Shown here one piece after another: positions 16,190-23,412 of a stretch of DNA of 35,758 nucleotides. Made by a program: the position numbers and the translations under genes. The notes beneath the pieces are model-generated. The model worked only from the letters and a program-made list of their open reading frames with translations. It ran no database searches and was not told where the DNA came from. This stretch comes from Synergistaceae bacterium. GTDB taxonomy: Bacteria; Synergistota; Synergistia; Synergistales; Synergistaceae. The DNA lies in the NCBI GenBank assembly GCA_031258255.1, contig JAIRNC010000083.1, positions 1 through 35,758 on the forward strand, written 5' to 3'. Every line of letters starts with the position of its first letter. The first letter of the stretch is position 1.

Positions 16190-18342
16190 GCAGCCGCCTC
16201 CACTATCCTCTCTATTTTGCAGAGGGATGATTTAAAGCCCGGAAATCCCGATATGGGGTCAAGGTAGTCTCCCTCGAACAGGGTGTTCACATCGGCGCTC
16301 CCCCAACCGTGGTACATGTGTACCACGCCCTTCATCACCATCTCGGTCAGGTTTGCCCGCACCTCTATCGATCCGAACGGCGTCGAGAGGCGCAGTCCGT
16401 CGTTTTGCGCGATGTTCAGCCGCCGTGCGTCCTCCGGGTTGACGTCTGCCGCGGGGTGATTTGCCCTGAGGCTGCGGGTCCACGATAGGTGATTGACCCT
16501 GGAGTGGATGAACATTGGCAGCCTGGAGCCGGTGTTCAGTATGAAAGGATACTCTTTCGCCATATCAGGAGACGCGTCCGGGCTGTATTTCGGCGGATTG
16601 TAGACCGGGAGCGACTCAAAACCGGGCCGTTCGCCGTATTTTTCCAATACCGTGGACTTGAACTCTATCTTTCCGCTGGGAGTCCGCGCGCCGCTTTCAT
16701 ATTTGCGCTCAGGCGGATTTATGGGGTTTTTGAGGAACATACCCCCCGGGCTTTTCTCCAATTCGTCCACAGTAAGGCCGCTGGGCGACAGAATCCAGTC
16801 CAGAGTGGCTCTGTAGCCCTGTTTGAAAAGCGGGTCGTCCGGACAGAGACGCTTTGCCAGATCGATTATTATGTCGACGTCGGAACGGGACTCGTAAAGC
16901 GGCTCGATCACGGGGCTGCTGAGTTGAACGTAACCCATTGAGTGGCAGCGCAGTTCGGAGCGTTCGAGTGACGTGCACGCCGGCAGCACTATATCGGACC
17001 TGCGGCATGTGTCTGTCATGAAGATGTCGGCGTTGACGATGAGATCTAGGTTTCGCAGGCTCTTTAAAAAACCCTCGGAGTCGGGCCACATGCGATAGTT
17101 CATGCCAAAGCCGATCAGGCATTTGAGCGGATATGGCTTTCCTGAGCGCAACTGCTCCGGGATGTGCATTGACTGGGCCTCTCCGTTGGCTATCTCCATC
17201 CAGACTGGGAACCTGTCGCTTCCTATGCGTGGGGCCAATTCAGAGAGAGGTTTGGGGTTCTCGAATTCATCCTCCCTGGTTTTCATCTTCCCTGAGACGT
17301 AGAGATAGCTCGGAGGCTCGACGAAGTTACCGCCCCTCACGTCGTAATTGCCCGTCAGCGCAGCCAGCATGAACACGGCCCTGTAGTTCTGAACGCCGTT
17401 CGTGTGGTGTACTACGGGGGACGCGCTCGGCATGATGCACGCCCGCCTCGCTGTGGCGAACATCCTGGCCGCGGCGCGGATATTGGCGGCGGGGACGCCG
17501 GTCAGCTCCTCTCCCCGCTCCGGCGTAAATGTCCGGACGTATTCGCGGTACTCCTCAAAACCGTAGGTGTGGTTCGCCACGAAATCGGCGTCATATATAT
17601 TCTCCTCGATGATCATGTTGGCCATTGACAGCGCGAGCGCCCCGTCGGTTCCGGGCCGGGGCCTTAGGTGAATATGCGCCCTGGATGTGGTTGGCGTCCT
17701 TCTCGGATCCACCACGATCATCTTCATGCCTCTGTCGAGCGCCCTGTCGATCGCCGCGCCACGGCCATGCGCGGTATGATAAGGGTTGCTGCTCCACACC
17801 ATGAGACAGTCGGTGTTCGCCATATCTGGCCCGCCGGGCGCGCCGAATACCAGTTTTTGAGCCATTGCCGTGGCCATAAAGCACGTGCTCGATTCAGTGC
17901 AGTAGTTAGGCGATCCGAAGGAGCGGGCCAGCCTTCTCAGATACGGGCGGAAATATTTGGTGTATCCGGAGAAGAAGATGACCGACTCGGGGCCGTATCC
18001 CGATTTTGCCGTCATACACCCCTCCGCTATCGAGTCGAGGGCTTCATCCCAGGATATCGGCTCAAAGGTCCCGCTGCCCCTCGGGCCGACGCGTCGCAGC
18101 GGGGTTTTTATTCTGTTCTCGTGATAGACGTATTGCCTGCCTGCCGCCCCCTTGGGGCAAATAGCCCCTTTGTTGAACGGGTGTTCCGCGCTGCCCTCGA
18201 TCTTTATTATCCTCGCGTCCTTCAAATATACGTCCAGGCCGCATTGAGTCAGTGGATCGCAGATTGCGCACAGCGATTTTTTTACCTCGATGCCGGTGTC
18301 CGGCCCAGGGATCTTTGCGGTGAGTCTGGTTATCCGCGACAT
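16186..18342 (-). CDS. Cytoplasmic molybdopterin oxidoreductase catalytic subunit, substrate unknown
   Basis: 718 aa, DMSO-reductase superfamily. The N-terminal cluster motif Cys25-x2-Cys28-x5-Cys34-x27-Cys62 should bind [4Fe-4S]. Cys154 in SSTCFMA occupies the position of the Mo/W ligand (Cys in NapA and acetylene hydratase, Sec in formate dehydrogenase). FEPISWDEAL, WSSNPYHTAHGRG and VVDPRRTPT are typical pterin-domain motifs, and the C-terminal cap domain contains ADVNPEDARRL. No twin-arginine signal, so it stays in the cytoplasm, unlike most respiratory relatives. GAGGAGG lies upstream of the ATG. It heads a three-gene operon with the ferredoxin and flavoprotein. The substrate cannot be inferred; formate dehydrogenase, reductases and hydratase/dehydroxylase-type enzymes share this architecture. 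Confidence 0.92.
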   Translation of the reverse strand: MSRITRLTAKIPGPDTGIEVKKSLCAICDPLTQCGLDVYLKDARIIKIEGSAEHPFNKGAICPKGAAGRQYVYHENRIKTPLRRVGPRGSGTFEPISWDEALDSIAEGCMTAKSGYGPESVIFFSGYTKYFRPYLRRLARSFGSPNYCTESSTCFMATAMAQKLVFGAPGGPDMANTDCLMVWSSNPYHTAHGRGAAIDRALDRGMKMIVVDPRRTPTTSRAHIHLRPRPGTDGALALSMANMIIEENIYDADFVANHTYGFEEYREYVRTFTPERGEELTGVPAANIRAAARMFATARRACIMPSASPVVHHTNGVQNYRAVFMLAALTGNYDVRGGNFVEPPSYLYVSGKMKTREDEFENPKPLSELAPRIGSDRFPVWMEIANGEAQSMHIPEQLRSGKPYPLKCLIGFGMNYRMWPDSEGFLKSLRNLDLIVNADIFMTDTCRRSDIVLPACTSLERSELRCHSMGYVQLSSPVIEPLYESRSDVDIIIDLAKRLCPDDPLFKQGYRATLDWILSPSGLTVDELEKSPGGMFLKNPINPPERKYESGARTPSGKIEFKSTVLEKYGERPGFESLPVYNPPKYSPDASPDMAKEYPFILNTGSRLPMFIHSRVNHLSWTRSLRANHPAADVNPEDARRLNIAQNDGLRLSTPFGSIEVRANLTEMVMKGVVHMYHGWGSADVNTLFEGDYLDPISGFPGFKSSLCKIERIVEAAA

Positions 18343-18435
18343 TCAAATATTCCTCCTCGTTGGTTTGCGGGCCGGTCGTGGGCTGCTTGGACGTGTGACC
18401 CGGGATCTGGATCACGGCTCCAGCGACGCGAGCAG

Positions 18436-18453
18436 GGCACAGTTTCGTGTGCC
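18436..18453. other. Small hairpin in the spacer between the methyltransferase-like and molybdoenzyme genes
   Basis: GGCACA (18436-18441) and TGTGCC (18448-18453) form a perfect 6-bp stem with a 6-base loop, inside the 167-base spacer 18343-18509. The spacer has a strong GAGGAGG ribosome site near its left end for the molybdoenzyme gene but no clear promoter or T-run, so read-through from the upstream gene is likely. I looked for a molybdenum-cofactor riboswitch here and could not support one. Confidence 0.25.
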
Positions 18454-18509
18454 TATGCTCCGGGGGAGACGCCCATGATCATGATCCCCTCACATCACGA
18501 CCGACGAAT

Positions 18510-19538
18510 TCAGCACTTGCCACCCAGCTGTTTTTCCGCATCCTTCGCCGCCTGGATCATCGCCCTCATGTTTTCATCCGGCGTGATAGGCGGCAACCCG
18601 CAGTCCGCGCTCAGAATGAACCCTCCGCCCACAGCGCCGATGAGACATTCGTTCAGGCATTCATTATAGACCATTTCTGGGTCTCCGTTCATCATGACGG
18701 ATACGCATGGAACCTGTCCCATCAGCGACACGCTGCCGCCAATGCGCTCTTTGGCGTCCTTCAATACCGTTTCCGCTATATGGAGGCCGTGCGCCCCCTC
18801 CGACACCGCCAGGTCAAGGCGGTCATTCCAGTTGCCGCATGTATGCACCATCAGATGCACCCCTGTGCTCAGGATAAAGTCATTGAACCGCTTATTGTAT
18901 CCTGTGCAGAATTCCTCGTAATGCTTCCTGGAGATGCAGGTTCCTCCCAATGTCGGAAATGGCAGCCACACTACATCCACACCCGCTTCGATAAGCATTT
19001 TAGTGCATTTTTGCAGTGGCTCGAAGACGATCTCCGTCATCTCATGGACAAAGTCGGGGGTAGTCAGCATGTGATAGTAATAATTCGCGCCGTCCATCAA
19101 ATCCGCCGCTGCCATGCAGGGATTATCGATTATGGTAAAAATGGGCTCGTCCGGTTCCGCCTTCTTCAACCCCCGGATAATCTCTATCTGCGTATGCAAC
19201 TGCGTACACGCGTCTATGCTGAACGGCTTAATTTTGGGCAAATCCTCCGGCTCCTGTATGGTGCTCTTGCCGGAGACGGATACGTGTCCGTGCTTGTCGA
19301 CGAGACCCTTGCCCATCACGGATGTGATGCCCTGAAACACATCCGTCCACAGCCCGTCGTAGCCAAACCTTCTCCGCGACTCGACAATGGCCTCGACAAA
19401 TTTTTGTGGGTCGCTGTCGCATTCCTCGAACGAATACGGAGACCTTGAAACAGCAAATTTCGTGGTTACGGGAATAACCGGAATGGTGCCTGTTTTCTTG
19501 CGCTCAATTACGTCGAGGATCGTTCGGGTCTTGCTCAT
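18510..19538 (-). CDS. Uroporphyrinogen-decarboxylase-fold methyltransferase-like protein (MtaA/CmuA type)
   Basis: 342 aa. The C-terminal zinc motif, His232-x-Cys234 in VHTCGN and Cys313 in SADCGLPP, matches corrinoid:thiol methyltransferases such as MtaA/MtbA and CmuA. The N-terminal arginine motif that binds uroporphyrinogen in true HemE is absent, so this is not a heme enzyme. Characterised relatives move methyl groups between a corrinoid protein and a thiol or tetrahydrofolate in C1 metabolism. No cognate corrinoid protein is adjacent; the HgcA-like protein at the left edge is the only corrinoid-type protein seen. It has its own promoter and lies just upstream of the molybdoenzyme operon on the same strand. 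Confidence 0.85.
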   Translation of the reverse strand: MSKTRTILDVIERKKTGTIPVIPVTTKFAVSRSPYSFEECDSDPQKFVEAIVESRRRFGYDGLWTDVFQGITSVMGKGLVDKHGHVSVSGKSTIQEPEDLPKIKPFSIDACTQLHTQIEIIRGLKKAEPDEPIFTIIDNPCMAAADLMDGANYYYHMLTTPDFVHEMTEIVFEPLQKCTKMLIEAGVDVVWLPFPTLGGTCISRKHYEEFCTGYNKRFNDFILSTGVHLMVHTCGNWNDRLDLAVSEGAHGLHIAETVLKDAKERIGGSVSLMGQVPCVSVMMNGDPEMVYNECLNECLIGAVGGGFILSADCGLPPITPDENMRAMIQAAKDAEKQLGGKC

Positions 19539-19664
19539 CTGCTTCGCGCCCCTCTCTCAGATACTGCCATGCCAGCCAGCCAGTTTACCCTGATTGCGCC
19601 TGTTGCTTTTTTTCAAGAGCGTTTATCTTGTATATATCTAGCGGATATTTTTTAAGATGGATCA

Positions 19665-19693
19665 AGCATAGCATTTTTGTACAAAATTGTCAT
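19665..19693 (-). promoter_or_regulatory. Promoter of the methyltransferase-like gene with palindromic spacer
   Basis: Read on the minus strand: ATGACA (19693-19688), exactly 17 bases, TATGCT (19670-19665). The spacer contains the perfect 12-bp palindrome TTTTGTACAAAA (19675-19686), a natural site for a dimeric repressor. The transcript would have a leader of about 120 nt. The next 250 bases toward hisF (to 20045) hold a structured element and no gene. Confidence 0.45.
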
Positions 19694-19761
19694 GCCATGA
19701 TGAGCGGAAATATGCTAAAGAGATCAATATTTTGCCAATATACCAATTTTTGAAGGGTGAT

Positions 19762-19822
19762 GTCGCGCACAGCGTGAAGCTTTAATGCGACTTCGCGCGG
19801 TTTCGTGCGAGACGGACGCTGT
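19762..19822. other. GC-rich structured element inside an AT-rich 500-base spacer
   Basis: Outer arms ACAGCGT (19769-19775) and ACGCTGT (19816-19822) enclose an inner stem of six pairs (19794-19809, GTTT loop, one G-T wobble). The element stands out from AT-rich flanks in the gene-free spacer 19539-20045. It could be part of an untranslated RNA downstream of hisF or upstream of the methyltransferase-like gene, a decayed mobile element end, or a protein-binding site. No promoter or terminator clearly belongs to it. Confidence 0.3.
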
Positions 19823-20045
19823 TTCCTTCAATTGTCGTCAAAGCAGTCCTCGTAGGAGTCCAATTACAAAGTTATATGCTGTTATCCCCGCGTTATCGTC
19901 CGGTGAGTTTTTATCGCTCTCCTTATATGGTTAACTCCTTCCAGTATTGATTGTTCAAGTTTTTTTTGAAATTTAGGCGCGTTTTTATGTGACGTCTCGC
20001 CAAAGGCTCTTTCGGCGCAGTCTCCTAAGTTTATCCAGAGATAGA

Positions 20046-20798
20046 TTATACCCGCATCGGGACGCCGTTTTCCGTGAGATAGCCTTTAAGGTCGCGTATG
20101 CGCATCTCACCGAAGTGCAGGAGCGAGGCCAGAAGCGCGGCGTCCGCGCCGGCCTCGAACGCTTCCAGCGCGTGGCGCGCTTCCCCAGCGCCGCCGGACG
20201 CGATTATCGGGATTTTCACGCTGCGGGAGACGAGCCGAAGGAACTCCACGTCGTAGCCCTCTTTCGTGCCGTCCCTGTCCATGGACGTGATCAGGAGCTC
20301 GCCCGCGCCCAGCGACTCCGCTTCGAGGCACCACTCGAACCCGTCCAGGCCGGTTGGCGTCCTGCCGCCCTCTATGAAGACGCGCCATGCGTCGCCGTCG
20401 CGCTTCACGTCGACTGCGACGACGACGGCCTGGCTGCCGAGGGCTTCCGCGCACTCCGTTACCGTGCGTCCCCGGCGGACGGCGGCCGTGTTGAGCGATA
20501 TCTTGTCAGCGCCCAGCGCGACGAGGTTCACCGCGTCCTGGGCGCTGGAGATGCCACCGCCCACGGTGAACGGTATGGAAATAGCGTCCGCAACGACGCT
20601 CACCCATTCGAGCATCGTGGCCCGCCGCTCGTTCGACGCCGTGATGTCGAGGAACGTGAGCTCGTCCGCCCCCTCGTCCATGTAAGTCCCCGCGAGCGAG
20701 GCCGGGTCGCCTGCGTCCCTCAGGTTGACGAAGTTGATCCCCTTCACGACCCTTCCGTTTTTCACGTCGAGGCATGGTATGATCCTTTTTTTCAGCAT
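20046..20798 (-). CDS. hisF: Imidazole glycerol phosphate synthase, cyclase subunit
   Basis: 250 aa beta/alpha barrel. With ammonia from HisH it converts PRFAR to imidazole glycerol phosphate and AICAR. The catalytic pair Asp11 (CLDVKNG) and Asp130 (AVDVKRDG) is intact, as are the phosphate loops (FTVGGGI, GGAGEA). The ATG at 20798 overlaps the end of hisH, and the ribosome site GGAGGGTG lies just before it; an apparent longer frame to 21794 only runs antisense or out of frame through hisH and is not real. No other histidine genes are in the window. Confidence 0.96.
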   Translation of the reverse strand: MLKKRIIPCLDVKNGRVVKGINFVNLRDAGDPASLAGTYMDEGADELTFLDITASNERRATMLEWVSVVADAISIPFTVGGGISSAQDAVNLVALGADKISLNTAAVRRGRTVTECAEALGSQAVVVAVDVKRDGDAWRVFIEGGRTPTGLDGFEWCLEAESLGAGELLITSMDRDGTKEGYDVEFLRLVSRSVKIPIIASGGAGEARHALEAFEAGADAALLASLLHFGEMRIRDLKGYLTENGVPMRV

Positions 20799-21460
20799 TT
20801 GTCCGCACCCTCCTGATATTCCGCGACCATGTACGAGATCGCACGGCCGAGGAACGAGACGCCCTCCGGGCCGCTCCGCTCCGGGTGGAACTGGAAGCCG
20901 GCGACGTTTCCGCGCCGCAGGGCCGAGTCGAACTGTACGCCGTCGACGCGCGTCACGGCGGCGCAATGAGGCGAGCCGGAAACGGCGAAGCTGTGCACGA
21001 AGTAAAAATCCTGCCCGCCCCGGGCGAGGCAGTTTCCCGGAAATTCGCTGCCGCTCGGTTCCACGCTGTTCCACCCCATGTGGGGGATTTTTTTGACGCC
21101 GGAGAGCTTCGTGACGCAGCCCTCGACCAGGCCGAGCCCTTCCGTCTGGCCGTCCTCGGAGCTGTTGTCGCATAAAAGCTGCATCCCCAGGCAAATGCCG
21201 AGCAACGGTCCGCCCATCCCTGCCCAGCCGGTCAGGGCGTCCTTCCAGCCGGATGACGCGAGGGCTTCCATGGCGGGCCTGAAAGCGCCTACCCCAGGCA
21301 GGAGCAAGAGCGACGGGGCTAGACGCTCCATGCCGCACGGAGACTTGAGCACCTCGTGGGCGATCCCCAGCTTCGCCAGCGCGCGCCGCACGTTGCCGAT
21401 GTTCCCGGCGCCGAAATCCACAATGCCCACCGTCGCTTGCTTTCCGCTGTTCACAGTCAA
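20792..21460 (-). CDS. hisH: Imidazole glycerol phosphate synthase, glutaminase subunit
   Basis: 222 aa class-I glutamine amidotransferase. The triad is Cys90 (GICLGMQ), His192 and Glu194 (FQFHPERSG); PGVGAF and the oxyanion region are conserved. It feeds ammonia to HisF, with which it overlaps by seven bases. The start appears to be TTG (21460) with GGGGGG seven bases upstream; an in-frame GTG at 21454 is the alternative. It is divergent from tmk across a 112-base region with overlapping promoters. Confidence 0.95.
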   Translation of the reverse strand: MTVNSGKQATVGIVDFGAGNIGNVRRALAKLGIAHEVLKSPCGMERLAPSLLLLPGVGAFRPAMEALASSGWKDALTGWAGMGGPLLGICLGMQLLCDNSSEDGQTEGLGLVEGCVTKLSGVKKIPHMGWNSVEPSGSEFPGNCLARGGQDFYFVHSFAVSGSPHCAAVTRVDGVQFDSALRRGNVAGFQFHPERSGPEGVSFLGRAISYMVAEYQEGADKC

Positions 21461-21509
21461 GAGGATACCCCCCAGCGCGATTTTTTGGACGAGGAAAAAA
21501 CACGCGAGG

Positions 21510-21539
21510 ATTGTAGCACAAATGATGAACAGTTATAAT
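21510..21539. promoter_or_regulatory. tmk promoter, overlapping a divergent hisH promoter
   Basis: Plus strand: TTGTAG (21511-21516), 17 bases, perfect TATAAT (21534-21539), 34 bases before the tmk ATG. On the minus strand TACAAT (21515-21510) is a good -10 for hisH, and its weak -35 TTATAA falls on the tmk -10 at the same 17-base spacing. The two promoters therefore share both boxes and should compete. Confidence 0.6.
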
Positions 21540-21572
21540 GGGCGCAGGAGTTCTGACAGGGGCTGTTGACGG

Positions 21573-22202
21573 ATGTTTTTCGTTATTGAGGGTATCGACG
21601 GAAGCGGCAAGACCACGCAGGCTGACCGGCTCGCTGATACGCTGGCCCGTAGGCTCGGGCCTGATAGTCTTATCCGCACACGCGAACCAGGAGGATGGGA
21701 TGGCGCTGCCGCGGCGCGGGAGTTCGTCTTGGGCGGCGGGCTCGTGAGCCTGTGGGGGGAGTTCTTCTTCTTCATGCTCGACAGGTGCGAGCACGTCGAG
21801 CGCGTGATAAAACCGGCGCTCTCTGCCGGCAAGACAGTCCTCTCCGACCGCTACGTCCCTTCGACCTTAGCTTATCAAATTTTCAGCAACCAGGCCATAG
21901 ACGGCGCTGCGGCGGAATACGCGTCGCGCCTCGGGGAGGTAATAGGCCTGCCCGTGCCGGACGCCGTGTTTTTCCTGGACGTTGACCCCGTTACGGCGTC
22001 AGGCCGTCTCGCGTCCCGGGGCGTGATGGATCGTTTCGACGGGCGCGGGCAAGAGTACGGTGAGAGCGTCCGGGCAGGGTATAAAAAGGCAAGGGCGTCG
22101 TGGCCCGGCAGATGGGTGGACATCGACGCGTCCCGTGACCTGGATCAGGTCGCCTGCGACATAGAGGCGGAGGTCTCGTCGATGCTGGCGGCGGCGTCCT
22201 GA
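21573..22202 (+). CDS. tmk: Thymidylate kinase
   Basis: 209 aa. Phosphorylates dTMP to dTDP. The P-loop is GIDGSGKTT (7-15), the DR(Y) motif is LSDRYVPST, and the LID region carries RLASRGVMDRFDGRG. TREPGG is the usual dTMP-binding motif. The stop overlaps the yaaR start (TGATG). It is the first gene of a run (tmk, yaaR, holB, ricT) conserved in Firmicutes and several anaerobic phyla, and is driven by the promoter at 21511-21539. Confidence 0.95.
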   Translation: MFFVIEGIDGSGKTTQADRLADTLARRLGPDSLIRTREPGGWDGAAAAREFVLGGGLVSLWGEFFFFMLDRCEHVERVIKPALSAGKTVLSDRYVPSTLAYQIFSNQAIDGAAAEYASRLGEVIGLPVPDAVFFLDVDPVTASGRLASRGVMDRFDGRGQEYGESVRAGYKKARASWPGRWVDIDASRDLDQVACDIEAEVSSMLAAAS

Positions 22203-22645
22203 TGAAGGCGTCCGGGATCCCGAAGGCCAAGGCCGGCGAAACAGCCCTGCTGTCCGCCGGAGGCCGCAGCGGCACCGGCAAGGCCGTAGGAGGCGTCTTG
22301 GAGCCGCAAGAGACGTTTGCCGAGGTCGCGGAGGACATGGAGTCGCGTATGCTGATCGACGAGCTGGAGTCGATAGGGCTCCGGCTCTCGCGTTTCCCCA
22401 CAGCCGCGCTCTTGGCGCGGTACCGCGAGCTGGTCCGCATGGCCTTGGAAAAAGTGCGCAACGGGACGCGCATAAAACGGGATTTCAAGTGGAGGCGCAC
22501 TGAGCGCTCGATGTTCGTCGTGATAGAGCGGACGGAGGAGGCGCTGGACGAGATGGACGAAGCCCTCCTCCGCGAGGCTGACAGGACGCGTCTGCTCTCC
22601 CTGATGGAGGAGATAAAGGGATGCCTGATATCTCTCCTCTTTTGA
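22202..22645 (+). CDS. YaaR family protein (DUF327)
   Basis: 147 aa. Recognised by the central LLIDEL-like ESRMLIDELESIGLRL block, the LARYRELVRMALEKV helix and the basic segment KRDFKWRRT, plus its position between tmk and holB, where yaaR sits in Bacillus and relatives. The protein is helical, with a low-complexity Gly/Ala-rich first 35 residues. No activity is established for the family. Start and stop overlap both neighbours, so its synthesis is coupled to the DNA-replication genes around it. Confidence 0.85.
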   Translation: MKASGIPKAKAGETALLSAGGRSGTGKAVGGVLEPQETFAEVAEDMESRMLIDELESIGLRLSRFPTAALLARYRELVRMALEKVRNGTRIKRDFKWRRTERSMFVVIERTEEALDEMDEALLREADRTRLLSLMEEIKGCLISLLF

Positions 22646-23412
22646 ACGAGTGGACGAAAAGCCCTGAGTGGCTTGCGCTTTCGAGCGCGATATCGGACGG
22701 GGGCGCGCCGCAGTCGCTCGCCGCGGTCATGCCGGCTCAGATCTCCGACGATTTTCGCTTCCGCTTCGCGCGTCAGGCGCTCTGTTTCTCCGGGACTGGC
22801 GACGACGGCTGTGGGTCGTGCGCTAGCTGGACATCCGATGGCCACCCAGATATGATAACAGCTGGAAAGCAGGGTGAGCCGCCTGGGATCGCCGACTGCC
22901 TCGATTTTCAGTGGCGCATGTCGCTCAAGCCGGTTTTCGCGCCAGGGCGCCTTGGGGTGATAATGTCGGCGGACAACCTCTCGCTGCCGGCCGCGAACTC
23001 TCTCCTCAAGATCGCGGAGGAACCGCCCGCGAAGGGGAGGATCCTGTTTATAGCGGAGCGGGACGAGCTAATCCCGACGATCCGAAGCAGGGTGTGGATG
23101 GTAAGGATCGACCTATGCCCGGGTGAGTCGGCCCTTGCGCCTAAAGCGCCTCCGAAATCTGGCGCGGAGTGGGCTGAGTGGCTCGGGGCGACCAAGAAAC
23201 ATACGCTGGAGGAGATCGCGTCAGAGGCCGGTGCCTGGGCGCGCTGCCTTTGCGCCAGAAACGAGTGGAAGCTCGCGGCATCCGTAGAAAACGCCATGTT
23301 TCTGGCGAAAAAGAGACACTTTTCGGTATCGATGGCTCAGGACGCGCTCTTTGCGTTGCTGATGGAAGGAGCAGGCGATGGAAAAATATTTGGCGACCTA
23401 CGGGAAGCCTAG
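22621..23412 (+). CDS. holB: DNA polymerase III delta prime-type subunit
   Basis: 263 aa, clamp-loader family. It contains GCGSCASWTSDGHPDMI, a Cys cluster and the SHPD-like motif, then VIMSADNLSLPAANSLLKIAEEPP, the hallmark delta prime segment, and PTIRSRVW at the position of the SRC motif, where the Cys is replaced by Val. The usual N-terminal P-loop region is degenerate, as normal for delta prime, and the C-terminal domain is short. It overlaps yaaR by 25 bases and ricT by 35. It should form part of the clamp loader with DnaX and HolA encoded elsewhere. Confidence 0.88.
   Translation: MPDISPLLNEWTKSPEWLALSSAISDGGAPQSLAAVMPAQISDDFRFRFARQALCFSGTGDDGCGSCASWTSDGHPDMITAGKQGEPPGIADCLDFQWRMSLKPVFAPGRLGVIMSADNLSLPAANSLLKIAEEPPAKGRILFIAERDELIPTIRSRVWMVRIDLCPGESALAPKAPPKSGAEWAEWLGATKKHTLEEIASEAGAWARCLCARNEWKLAASVENAMFLAKKRHFSVSMAQDALFALLMEGAGDGKIFGDLREA

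Noticed and set aside
18343-18509. Molybdenum-cofactor riboswitch ahead of the molybdoenzyme gene
   Set aside because: Only a 6-bp hairpin is visible and the conserved multi-stem core was not recognised; a covariance-model search would decide.
18510-19538. Calling the UroD-fold protein HemE
   Set aside because: It has the His-x-Cys...Cys zinc motif of thiol methyltransferases and lacks the N-terminal Arg motif of uroporphyrinogen decarboxylase.
20799-21794. Apparent N-terminal extension of HisF upstream to 21794
   Set aside because: It runs through hisH in another frame and antisense to tmk; HisF begins at the ATG at 20798 with its own ribosome site and canonical first residues.
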